Below are positions 34,836-46,451 of a stretch of 64,000 nt of DNA, in pieces; within the stretch, counting starts at the first letter, position 1, and each line of letters starts with the position of its first letter. The position numbers were made by a program, and so were the translations under genes. The DNA comes from Humulus lupulus (Eukaryota; Streptophyta; Magnoliopsida; Rosales; Cannabaceae), in NCBI RefSeq assembly GCF_963169125.1, contig NC_084795.1, forward strand, positions 136,402,701 through 136,466,700, written 5' to 3'. The notes beneath the pieces are model-generated. The model was not told where the DNA came from. It ran no database searches and saw nothing but the letters and a program-made list of their open reading frames with translations.

Positions 34836-37800
34836 TTACCTCATTGTAACTTTATTTGAAGGCCAAGCAACAGTGCAACCAACCGCTTCTTCAATTGTAC
34901 TCATATGTGATGTTGGTCTCCATAAATATGTAGCAGGTTTCTTAGCAACATCAACCCAAACTCTCATTGCATTAGGCCCAAGACGAAGATGATGCACCTC
35001 ACATAAAGGATCACTAGAAGACCATCGACCTTCTGCAACAATTTCTCCACTTCCATTCCAATCAAGTAAATTGCAAGCATTGTTTTCAGGAGTGAACTTC
35101 AGATTATTAACACTCTGTTACATGATAAAACATATATTTATTTATAGATAATATTGATACTTAAAAAATTAAAAGTGAAATGATAGGTAGTAATTAAAAT
35201 TGTAGTTACCATAGGAGAAGGCATGTGTGACTCCGCTTCACTTGGTTGAGTAAACCCCTACAAGTTTGAGAATAATTTAGTCATTTATAATTTTCAATGA
35301 ATAGAGTAAAATAAACAGAAGTCAATTAATTTAATTTACCTGAATGTTTACACTTTTTGCAATAGTATTAATAAGATTCATCATCTCAGACATTTTATTC
35401 TTCATCTCACATTGACTTGATTCCAATTGTGAAAAATGGTCATCTCTTGCTCTTAGAATAGCTAACTTTGTATTAGTTACTCCCCTCCCATTAGCTAATG
35501 ATCTACCATTCTTGTCAGGACCAAATATGATAGTGAGAGCATCTTGTACAGTATTCTGTGTTGTGCATGAATCTGGTTTTTCATTTGCAAGAACTTGTAG
35601 CTTCTCCTATAAATCATTTCAAGTTGACTGTTAAATAAGTCTATGTGCATACAAATACATATGTTTCTACAAACAAAGGGTAAATTACTTACAATAACTT
35701 CAGCAGCTTGTGCATTCACAGGTTCACCATTCTTCTTTGTGTGTGTCTTTAAGAAAGCTTGAACACTTGTTACAGGTTTTGAGCTTTCCCTACTCTGTAT
35801 CCAAGTACATTTTTCAGAAAGAGAACATATATTTTCTTATGTTTAGCTACCAAAAATATTTATTAAATTTTTACCATGTCATCCATTGTTCGAGCATATC
35901 CTCTCCTGCTGCATGTATGTGGGAGTTGTTTCTTCCTCATCTCTTTAAACTTATTGCTAATCGCCTAAAATAAATAAGAAATGAACCAGCGATTGAACAT
36001 ACAGAATACCAAACACTCCAGCAGTAAAACAAAAAAACTAAACCAGTATTCTAGCAATAAAACAGTAACTATGGCAGCAAAGAAAAGAGTATGTAATAAA
36101 CACTCCAACAGTAAACACTCCAGCAGTAAAAGAAACATACAGAACCAGTATTCTAGCAATGAAATAGTAAACACAGTACAACTCCTCCTGAACAGGGATG
36201 GGATGGTTGGTGGACTGTGAATGGTGATAATAGTGTCTCTTGAATAGCTTTGTCAAATAAATTTAGAAACACATTTTCAAGAAGAGAATTGGAAAAAAAT
36301 AAATCATTTAAAGTACAAAAGTTTCACGAAAACATATCACAAACTGCTCACATAATTTGAATACAATTAAGCCAATTGTAAATTTGGAATCTGAAATTTG
36401 TTTGTGGTTGCAAGAGTTCAAATTTAGAGCATAAAGATATTCTAAAAACTAACCATAATTGTAGTCTCAATGCAGCTCTTGAGGCCAATAGAGTTTAACT
36501 TTCATATGTGCATATCAAGCCAAGACAATCTAATGTTGCTCAGATTATGCAGAAACTACTAAGGATTTTCTACTGCCTTAATTTGATCAGACCTGAAATA
36601 GTTTTAATTGACAGATATAGCATAATGCATTGTTCTAGAATAAGAATATTATATACTCCATAACACCAAGAAAAAAATATCTTACTTATCCAATGCCTCC
36701 CTCAAGTTACTTTTGCTTTCAAATTTCAAAGTAGATTTTCATAAAATATGTTGACATCCATCCTGGTGAACATTATATGCTGAATAAAATTTATACATAA
36801 ATTACAAATAGCATAATTGCACCAATCTGCAACCAGGAATGCAGAATAGAAGCCAACACCATTATTATGAAAAGGAAAAAATAGCCAAATAAGAAGGAAT
36901 ACATTCAATGATCTTTCAAACTCAACCCATCACAAGCTTTGTAAAGGTAATTTTGTTGTAGCAATTGAGTCACATTCAACCACAACAAAGTAATACTTGA
37001 ACAACAGTATATGAAAAACAAAAAGCTTAGTGACATAATGCCAAATAGTAAGAAATTCATAAAGCCAAATAACCACGTATTTTTGGTTATTTTGTTCTTC
37101 TGTACTTGTTATTGTCTTTTGGGATTTTGTTTTTCTTTGCTTTTTGAGGATTTTTGTTATTGTGTTTCTGATTTATTTTTATGAGCCATGACAAACCATG
37201 AATACACATTGCTTTCTTTGTTATTGAAAATAAGATAAGTCTCCTTCTTTTTTGATACATAACTAAAGTTGATTATCTGAAGAGCTTTCAAAGAATAATC
37301 TTAATTTTTGTCCATCCCAAAAGCCAATCTCTTGATAAACGCAGTTATACCTAACCAGATATTGAACTGGGTTTTGTTTTCTCTGTCAAAGCCTAAAAAA
37401 AAGAACCTTTATCTGGATCATCAGGACTAAGCCATGACAAAAGAAACTACACCCTTGGTTGACTTGCTCTTTTTGCAACCCAAACTGCCTTCTTGTCCTT
37501 ATCATTCTTAAACCAGATTCCTATGTACTCATTGCTTGAATCACCAGAACTGAAGAATTCTAGCTCAAACACCCCATTAGAAGAAACCAAGGTTTCATAA
37601 TTATACAAAGTCTCTCCAGGTTTAAGGGTATCTGATGCATGGGATAAGTAAGAAAGGGAGGAAAATATGAGGATAAAAGAAAAGGCATTGGAGTTGTAAG
37701 CTGTCACGTTGAATGTTGTACTAGGTTGGTTGGTTTCAATTCTATGGTTGGAGTATTAAACAATGATGAGGCATATAACACTTGGTCAGAAATAAGAATC

Positions 37801-40300
37801 ATTGTAATAAAATGTGACACCAGTATTTTGATCTTACTATTTTTCTGATTTTTTCTTTTTCCTTAAAAATGACTAGTAGAGAACAATGGGCTGACCAAGT
37901 TAGAATGGTGGTCAATATTGCAGCCTCCTTAAGACTTCATTTTTGGTTTTATGTGGCATATGTTATTAAATACAGATGGAAATGGAAATATAACTATAAC
38001 ATAAAAGGATCATCTTGACTATAACTATAACATAAGAGGATCATTTTGATAAATAATGCAAAGGAAACTTTGCCTTTTTAAGTTTTTACTATTACTCTGT
38101 AATAATTGGTTTTCTTCTTTCTAAGACAAAAATACCAGGAGTTCGAATATTGCTTTGCTAGCCTTTGAGGAATAAAAAAAGTCAACTGAGGAACCACTTG
38201 AGGCTAGCTCAAGTGGCAGGGGTGTGTGTGTGTGTGTGTTGGGGGGCTGGGGTTCAAACCTCATGTGTAGCAATTCAAAAACAAAAAAGTCACATAAGTA
38301 GGAGGTATCAAGTGAAATTATAAGGAATGTACAGAGGTAAAACAGTTTAGCTCACCAAAGAAAAAAAAGCAACACAAAAAAGTTCAGGATTCAAGATAGG
38401 TAAACTCTCTTGATATGTGGAAAAAGAAATTGACATTCTTCCTACAAGACAATTTCATTATCTACAATCCACATACACACAATTCTAAATTCTTCTCACT
38501 GTAGATTATTTTATCTTTCCATATATATTTCCTTGAGGGTTGACAAACTAGAAAGAAAAAAAAAGAGAATATTTAAATGGTAACACTTCTATGGTAAGAT
38601 TTTTTTTTTGCCCCTTAATAAAATTGACTCTGTGTTAATTTATAGGCTAGTGATGCTTATAACCTCTGTGTCATTTCTTCTCTGTAGCCAGACATGTATT
38701 CTTATTGTTTATTCTATTTATGCACTCAAAATTTTCTATATATATTAAATAGAATATATATATTCAGTTCAAGTTTTAAATGACAGTGTAACTATTGCTC
38801 AAATATATACATTTATATATATACTCAATTCAATTTTTAAATACAAGGGAAAGCATAACTTAATGTGTACTATAAACAATCTTAGCAGCAAGTGCAAAAG
38901 AATAATGAACTTCTTTTGCTAAATACAACTTTAATGAAAATTAAACCTGCTACTGTTTATAGTGAACACCATGATTATAGATACCAAAAGCATTAAAACT
39001 ATAATTCATCAATATCAGAGATGTAACAGCTAAGTAAGCAATGAGTGTTTTTTTTTTCTCAATCTTTCTCCTGATAATAAACCAAACTGGAATAAGTATG
39101 GTACCCAATTTATTTGTAATAAGCAGAATCTATATAATACATATATCGAAATTTTGGTTACCTGAAATTGTTTACTGGTTTTTTCACGCACAAATACTCT
39201 CCATTCAGTTTCTGATTTGATATTATCAGGCTTTAATTTTAGTCGTTCTTGTTCATTTGGTAGCTCGTTCAACTTAGTAACTAGCCTGGACTTGGAAGAT
39301 CTCCACAGGTCTCCCATTACTTTCATACACCAGTCTCGTTCCCAATCTTTGTCCACCTTATACCTTGTCTGCATTCACATTAAATATTAATTTATGAGTA
39401 TTCACCTAAAAATAAAAGATTTTAACACATGAATAAATATAAGTTTAGAACCTGGATTGTTGACCACAAAATATCTTTCATTGATTTTGGAACCTTTCGC
39501 CAATCAGCTATTGTGTATGGTACAAGTTCCCTTACGAGAGGACCTATAAATGATGAAAGACTAACCGAGCCTTCCCCTACAGCTTGCCCTCTTGCATTAA
39601 ACCTTACAGTAATACGACCATCAGGTTGGAGAGCAATACCTTTCAGCTTTGTTGGGCCTCTTTTTCTTTTGTTTTGAGTGACATGCTCTGTAGAGTTAAC
39701 TAGAAATTCTTCCTGATTATTATTGAGAGGCACATCTTCTTCATGAGCAATAGATTGGCGATGGGAGGACCTTGTATTAGCAGCAGGAGAACCTTTGGTT
39801 GATGGCCTAATCAACCTAGACTTGGGTGACTCGTTCATCATAGTTTCTGAATTCTTTTGTGGAGTGTTAAAATCATCTTCAACATCATTGTCAACAAAAT
39901 GGCGCAGAGATCTTCTTGTTTTGTTCAGGTTGTGGAGTGGAGATGTTGCTTGGGTTCTACCTAACGCAGTTGCTCGTTGTGGGGACATGTTTTCATCTTC
40001 GTTGTCATCCTCATTTGTTGGATTTATACCAAACGCTGCTTCATAAGATCTTTTAGATGCAAGTGGTGAATCCATTACAACTTTAGTAGAGGATGCAAAA
40101 CGAAGCTTCAATTTCTTCTTCTCTGCCAACTTTCCAAACTTAGCTGCTAATTGCCTCCTCTTTTCTGCCACAATTGCTTTCAAAGCACCAGGTTGCAAGT
40201 GAACTTGAGTTGAAGGTGATCCAACCTCCTTTTCATTGACTAAACCTCCATCCTTTTCATTGACTAAACCTCCATCCTGCTTCTTTTTTCTAGTCTCCAT
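34836..40300 (-). CDS. TNPA-like second CACTA protein, seven exons, 613 codons plus stop
   Basis: Exons (minus strand): 40300-39452, 39368-39162, 35964-35875, 35794-35693, 35606-35340, 35257-35210, 35114-34836. Each length is a multiple of three, junctions are GT-AG, and the joined frame is open from ATG at 40300 to TAA at 34836. The N-terminal 200 residues are basic and low-complexity, with a small duplication (DGGLVNEK twice, residues 9-24). Residues about 200-380 fit the plant Transposase_24 type (RVFVREKTSKQFQ, AISNKFKEMRKKQLPHT, SRRGYAR). The C-terminal part holds VNAQAAEV and MRVWVDVAKKPATYLWRPTS. Proteins of this kind accompany TNP2 in CACTA elements and are thought to bind the subterminal repeats. 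Intron 2 (39161-35965) is 3.2 kb and contains a captured lectin receptor fragment. Exact splice sites are my prediction. Confidence 0.85.
35965..39161 (-). other. Intron 2 of the TNPA-like gene
   Basis: A 3.2 kb GT-AG intron, otherwise non-coding. It holds a captured lectin receptor-kinase fragment (37262-37707), a small duplicated block (actccagcagtaaaa and accagtattctagcaat, each twice, 36010-36170), and a (gt)n run at 38220-38240. No other gene seen. Confidence 0.7.
37262..37707 (-). pseudogene. Captured G-type lectin receptor kinase fragment
   Basis: An 86-codon frame (37707-37447) starts with a likely signal peptide (FSFILIFSSLSYLSHAS). It continues with a bulb-lectin start, DTLKPGETLYNYETLVSSNG, VFELEFF and YIGIWFKNDKDKKAVWVAKR. 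This is the typical N-terminus of S-domain receptor-like kinases, which sit in the plasma membrane. After a stop (about 37447) related readings continue in broken frames: LSWLSPDDPDKG, then LVRYNCVYQEIGFWDGQKLR near 37345-37285, as in the S-locus glycoprotein part. No transmembrane or kinase domain is present. It lies within intron 2 of the TNPA-like gene on the same strand. It is most likely a host gene piece picked up by the transposon. Confidence 0.8.
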
Positions 40301-40527
40301 ATTGTACCTGTATAAGATTAAGAGATTTAGTTAAAAGTAATTTGAAATATGCACTAAATTTGCATCATACAAAAACATGTATTTTAAATATGACAATCAC
40401 AATGCTCAAGTTAAGGAAACAATTTTTAAAGCAGTTCAAGAAACTTAATAAGTACAATAATAAAAAAAATCATAAAAAAGTAATGACTATACATTTTATG
40501 ATTAATAAGAAAATGTTGTACTTTTTA

Positions 40528-42888
40528 TGTAACGCCCTGGATAGCCAAGACCGTTACACTGTGTGTTTATAAGGTGCCAGACTTGCTAATCAAGTTATTT
40601 ACGTAAAATCGTGTTACTGAAACAGTAGAGGAACTAGGGTTAAAAGTGTTTTGGTCTCAAAAGTTATATTTTCATTACTAAGCATTGTTTATTTACACGG
40701 GATCCCAAAAATGACAGTTTAAAAGCCATTTACAAAAGTTACAAAGTTTAAATACACTAACTGGCCATACTAAGGCAAAAACGAGCAGTTAGGTAGTCCC
40801 TGTCCTGGTCCACTCCTCGATCGTGGTGATCGAACAACTAGCTATGTACATTCCACCTTGGAGCTCTCCACCTCGGGTTTGGTCCAGCCTGCCCTTGCCT
40901 TAACCTGCACCACGTAGCACCCGTGAGCCAAGGCCCAGCAAGAAAGCATGATAACATAGTAAGATCAGCAACACTTAACAAATATTTCACAATGCTCAAC
41001 CAAGAATTCAACATTTCATACATTTATCCAATCAGTAATAACAGTTGTCGTCCAGACAGTCAATCAACTTTGTTCATAGCACAACATTCACATTCATAAC
41101 CAATAGATTGTCATACCCATCAAATAACATTCAGGGTTGGCGCCCTTAGTCGCACCCTCTATTTGGCACACTGTCTTCGGCTCAATAGAGCCGCCCCCAG
41201 TGTAATACTCACTGACTCTGGCCAGCTTAACCAAGCTCAGTAATAAACAAGCTGCCTCAGCTCCCAGTGGCTGAGCCGCGCCCCAGTGCGCAAATAATGA
41301 TTCCGACACCCTTAGGCCGGTAATCGCATGTCCCATGGCGTAATAACACCATCTCACGACATGATATACAAATATTGGGAACACTTAGTCCCATCATGTC
41401 CACATGGTTAATCACATTTACATAATAATACATACCAACATAGGGAACACTTAGTCCCAACCTAACCACATACTCAGGTGCAGCTTTCTTACCTTTCAAT
41501 TCACTGGTTTCCGATGCCACGAAGCCGCGAGCACGGTCCTCTACCTCGAGCCTCTCCAAAGTCCTAATCACAACACAAATACAATATTCTTTGTCATTAA
41601 CCAATCCAAGACTACCTTCCCGGAACCCAATCCACACTCTCGGAACCCCCAAAACCTTAGAACAACACCCCGGAGACATCTCCCGAACCCCCGGAGCAAA
41701 GGCCAAAAATTGCCAAATGTGACACCCTGAAATTAACCTTGTGCCGCGGCACCACATTCCTTGTGCCGCGGCACCCACCTCCAGAGACCCCTAGGCCGCG
41801 GCAAGCAAAATCCGTGCCGCGGCACACCATCGCAGACCCAGATTTCTGGGTTTTTCCTTCGCGTTTTTCCCCAGCCTAACTCACTCCAACTCACCCCAAC
41901 TTCATTCCCAAGCCCCAAAACTCATTTGAAACCTCACATAGATCAACCAACAACTTATAAACACTATAACCCAGCTTAACTACACAATCACCCACAGAAT
42001 TCATACCTAAATTCAAACTCTAACACCTAAGCTGAAACTTGAGAAAGGTACAAACCAGGCCCCTAAATCTTTAAACCATAGTAGCTATGAAATTGCAAAC
42101 ATACTTAATACCCTTACCTCAAACAGAAATTCGACCTGAGCTTCCTCCAATCCAAGCTTGAGCTGAATTCCACCTTAACAAACCAGCTGAACTCCATACA
42201 AGAAAAACCATGGCTATCTCTCAATTCTTTCAAAAACCAAATTCAGAACTTAACAAAACAGAGACCAATCCCTTACCTCAGTATAAACCTTGATATATGC
42301 TTGATTCCACCTCCTTAAGCCCTTCTCTAGCCTCAAGGAACTCAGCTTAGTTCCTCTCCCACCTTGCCTCTTAGGTTCTTGATTCTCCCTTTCCTTCTTG
42401 ACCTTTCTAGCCTTCCAAGACTTAACTTCAGCTTTACTTAGCATAATAAATCGTACATATCTTTTTCCCTCAGCCAAAGACTCTATATTACTGCCAAAAG
42501 ACCTTTTTAACCTTCCTCAAATATCCTTTTCTAACTAAGCCTCAAGGGTACACTTGTCTTTTCACCAGCTTTGCAATTCTACCACTTTCCCCATAAAACT
42601 TGTTACTCTCTATAGTTACTAATAGTTACACAGGTTACCAAATTACCAGTTACCACTATCTAGCTTTCTAGGACCGTCTCGGCACGTGCATCACACTAGT
42701 ATCACAGCACCCACGTGGTACGATTCACACATCATAATTATCACATAATATAATTCACATAGTCATATAACATGCTTAAAATCATAATCTTGCATCTTAA
42801 TCATAATCATCACACATAATTCTCATCATGCCCTCCTGGCACACTAATCAAGGCCCTTAAGCCTTATTAGTGAATTTGGATCGTTACA
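40528..42888 (-). mobile_element. Solo LTR A2 (A family, 2361 bp) inside the CACTA element
   Basis: Begins TGTAACGCCCTGGATAGCC and ends TTGGATCGTTACA. Perfect target duplication tttta at 40523-40527 and 42889-42893. It lies between the two CACTA genes; the right duplication overlaps the stop codon of the TNP2-like gene. It shares tagcacccgtgagccaaggc (near 40915) with A1 and A3. A GTGCCGCGGCAC cluster is at 41741-41825. No retrotransposon genes. Confidence 0.95.
41741..41825. repeat. Palindrome cluster GTGCCGCGGCAC in LTR A2
   Basis: Perfect 12-bp palindromes at 41741-41752, 41763-41774 and 41814-41825, plus the variant aggccgcggcaa at 41793-41804. Confidence 0.92.
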
Positions 42889-42890
42889 TT

Positions 42891-45800
42891 TTAACTTTGA
42901 GCAATCGGATTCTCATCATGTTGGTCATCATATATTTCTGATTCGTAGTGTCCTCTTGGTGGAGCCTTTAACACAATATACCAATTTGAATTTTCATTCT
43001 CCCTTGCATAAAATATTTGTTTAGCTTGTGAAGCAAGTATAAATGGTTCTCTAATAAACTCTTTTTGTCCTTGGTGTAGGTTTACAAGAGTATACCAATC
43101 AACCTTCTTTACACCCTTGCCAACATGTGCCCAATTGCACCTAAATAAAGGGATATGAAAACTGTAATAGTCCAAGAGTATAATCTGATTAATTAACCCA
43201 TAATATCCTACAACATCAGCCAATTGTGCATCATCTTTAGCACTAGATCTACACATTGTTGTTGCTTCCATATAAACACCACTATTTTGTGTCGTTCTCT
43301 CTGCATCCTTAGTATGAAATCGCTGCCCATTAATAACATATCCCTTATAGGATATGACTGCTTTACGAGGACCATGTGCTAATCTTGATAACATAGCATC
43401 AAATTCTGCAGTAGAAAACTACAGAAGGAAACATTTTTATCACATAATTTCATCATAATTTCAGATTAATACAAATTAAATAGTGTATTGGCCCATACCT
43501 TTTCTTCTAACCACAAGGGAAAAAGCTCAGTATGTTGTTTCCAAAGTAGAGTGTGATTGGTTCTTAAAGTAGTGTTATTCTTTTTTAGTTGTTGTAGATG
43601 CATCCTATATTTTAAAAAAAAATTAATCACCATCAATAATTAAGCGACAGTGAAATTAGAAGATAATAAGTTTATCCACTCACTCTAAATATTGCTCTGT
43701 GACAGCTAAATTGAATAATACATAGCGATGTGCACTAGCTAGATCCTTATCATTTAGTGTAACAGTTACACCACGATGAAGTGGATGACCTTCAAGTATC
43801 ACATCACTATCATTATATTCGTTACGTCCAATGAAGGAACCTTCGTCATTAGATTGTTTCAAAAATGATGCACAAAAGCGCATTGACTCATCTACAATGT
43901 AACGTTCAGCAATAGATGCCTCGGGATGTGTAGGTTGCATCACATACCCTTTAAGTAACTTCATATATCTACAAATAAAGAAGGAACCTTCCTCATTAGT
44001 TAAGGGAAATTCATGTTATACTATTGAAAGGTTACTAAGAATATTTACCTTTCAAAGTGATACATCCATTGAAATTGAACAGGACCACATAATAACACTT
44101 CTCGTCCAAGGTGAACAACTAAATGTTCCATAAGGTCGAAGAATGAAGGAGGAAAATATCTTTCAAACATACAAATTGTTTCAACTACTTCTACTTCCAA
44201 TTCTATGATTTCTTTTACGTCAACCACATGTTGGCATATTCCATTAAAAAATTTGCTAAGTCTTATAATTGCCTCTCTTGGACCATCCTCCATCAATCCT
44301 CGAATGGCCACTACCAGCAATTGTTGCATTAAGACATGGAAATCATGAGACTTAAGCCCCATCAACTTACGTTCCTCAACTACTACACAGTTACTAATGT
44401 TTGAGCTATAACCATCAGGTAACTTTAAATCAAATAACCTTTGGCAAAACATTTTCTTCACTGATCTAGAAAGTGTGTAAGTAGCTGCTGGAAGTCGTAT
44501 AATCCCATCTTTCTCCACCGGATGCAAGGCCTTCTTGATACCCAAATCCTTTAAATCCAATCGAGCATTAAGATGATCTTTGGATTTTCCATTCAAGTCC
44601 AACAATGTGCTAATAATACTATCACACACATTTTTTTCTATATGCATAACATCCAAATTATGACGAACTAACAAAACCTACAAAGATTAAAGACACATCA
44701 TCAACAAATTGAAGTTACATTTTATAAGCTTAAACTTTCAATTTTAAATAACTTCAAAATATATTAAACTAACCTCCCAATATGGTAGATTGAAAAATAT
44801 AGATTTCTTCTTCCACATTCCTTCCACCTTATTATCCCGACTCCTTTTTTTGGGATTCATATTTTTTCCAAAATCGTTGGTAATTTGATTTAGTTCTTCA
44901 ACAATTTCACTGCCACTCAAAACTTTAGAGGGGGCTCTTTCTTCTGTAGCTCCATTGAACCATGCTTTCTTAGACCGATATGGATGATCAAACGGGAGAA
45001 ATCTCCTAGTATTTTGGTATGAAATTTTTTTACTATGTTTCAGCCTAGTTGCACATGTATCATTACCACAAATCGGGCAAGCTGTCTTGCCTTTGGTTGT
45101 ACACCCAACAAGATTTCCATATGCAGGAAAATCGTTTATTGTCCACAACAACATTGCCTTCAAATTGAAGAAGCTTTTGTCGAATGCATCATAAGTATGC
45201 ACTCCATTATTCCACAATTTGTTTAAGTCTTCAATAAGAGGCTCCAAATAAATATCAATATCGTTTCCAGGTTGTTTACGACCTGGAATCAATAATGACA
45301 AAAATGTATTTTCGTCCCTCATGCACAACCAAGGTGGTAAATTATAGATAACAAGCATCACTGGCCAACAACTATAAGTGGAGCTTAGACTTTTATAGGG
45401 GTCAATTCCATCAGTAGCTAGTCCGAGCCTAAGGTTGCGTGGTTCAAGATTAAACTCTGGCCATCTTTCATTAATAGAATCCCAAGCAGGTGTATCCACT
45501 GGATGTCGCATCTTCCCATCAAAACTTTTATGAGTGAAATGCCACCATAAGTTTTCAGCCATTTCTTTTGATCTAAACAATCTTTTCAATCGGGGTATTA
45601 TCGGAAAATACCTCAAAACTTTGGCAGCCTCACCAACTTTAACATTATTTGTGTGTTTATCAACTTTCCATCTACAAACACTACACTTAGGACAAACATC
45701 CATTTTAGCCTTCTCCTTTCTAAATAAGCAACAATCATTAATACAAGCATCAATCTTTTCATATTTCAAATCGAAATTTCTCAAAAATTTCCTAACTGAG

Positions 45801-46451
45801 TACATGGAATCAGGAAGTACATTGTTTTTGGGAAACATATCACAAAGGAGTTCTAAAAGCTTTGTAAAACTTTTGTCTGTCCAACCATTCAGATTCTTCA
45901 ACCTATATAAAGCTACAATTGATGAAAGTTTTGTGTATTTCTCACTCCCTTCATATAAAGGAGTTTCCGCATCCTCCAACTTCTTTTGAAGATCTTCGTT
46001 AACAAATTCATCGTCTTCACCACCTCCACAACCTATATTATTGTCCACATCATCCATGGCAGCAGTCGTGTATAAATCAAATGCATCCATATCATTCGAA
46101 ACTTCGTCAACTTGAGTATCAATGGGTTGCTCTCCATGGTGAACCCAAATACGATAAGTTGGATCCATTCTGGTTATAACTAAGTGCTCAAAAACATCAT
46201 CAACACAATGATGATTTAAGTTTCGACACTTCTTACAAGGACAGATAATTTTATTTGGAAAACCATAATTTCTTTCTACCATTTTCACAAAGTCCCATGC
46301 CGCATCCGTGTACTCTTTTGTAGCTCTACATATTTTTTTAAAAAAAAGAGATTAACCTTAATATATTTTCTTAGGCCTTCGATATTACTTGAAATTTAAA
46401 GTTATTTTTGAAATAATACCTGTTTAGTTTCACCCAATTTTTGTTCAACAT
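42891..46451 (-). CDS. TNP2/TNPD-type CACTA transposase, six exons, 1043 codons plus stop
   Basis: Exons (minus strand): 46451-46420, 46325-44774, 44677-44049, 43968-43684, 43604-43499, 43418-42891. The total is 3132 nt, an exact multiple of three, with GT-AG junctions and no internal stop. Residues 1-75 are the Trp-rich transposon-associated domain (NKNWVKLNR, KEYTDAAWDFV, CPCKKC). About 300-520 is the transposase_21 catalytic region (LATDGIDPYKS, YSCWPVMLVIYNLPPWLCM, PGNDIDIYLEPLIEDL). DUF4218 follows (VRHNLDVMHIEKNVCDS, KSHDFHVLMQQLL) and a C-terminal DUF4216 (NWYIVLKAPPRGHYE). This is the enzyme that would cut and rejoin the CACTA ends in the nucleus. Length is normal for the family. The LTR A2 insertion starts at the stop codon, so the protein is unaffected but its 3' UTR is displaced. 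Splice sites are predicted by eye; start choice rests on MLNKNW. Confidence 0.9.

Noticed and set aside
35981..36256. Three overlapping short frames around 36000-36250
   Set aside because: They arise from a small duplicated block in intron 2 of the TNPA-like gene.
41257..41778. 173-codon minus-strand frame
   Set aside because: Lies wholly in solo LTR A2; no domain, and the matching positions of A1 and A3 are not open.
45534..45989. 151-codon plus-strand frame
   Set aside because: Antisense shadow of exon 2 of the TNP2-like transposase.
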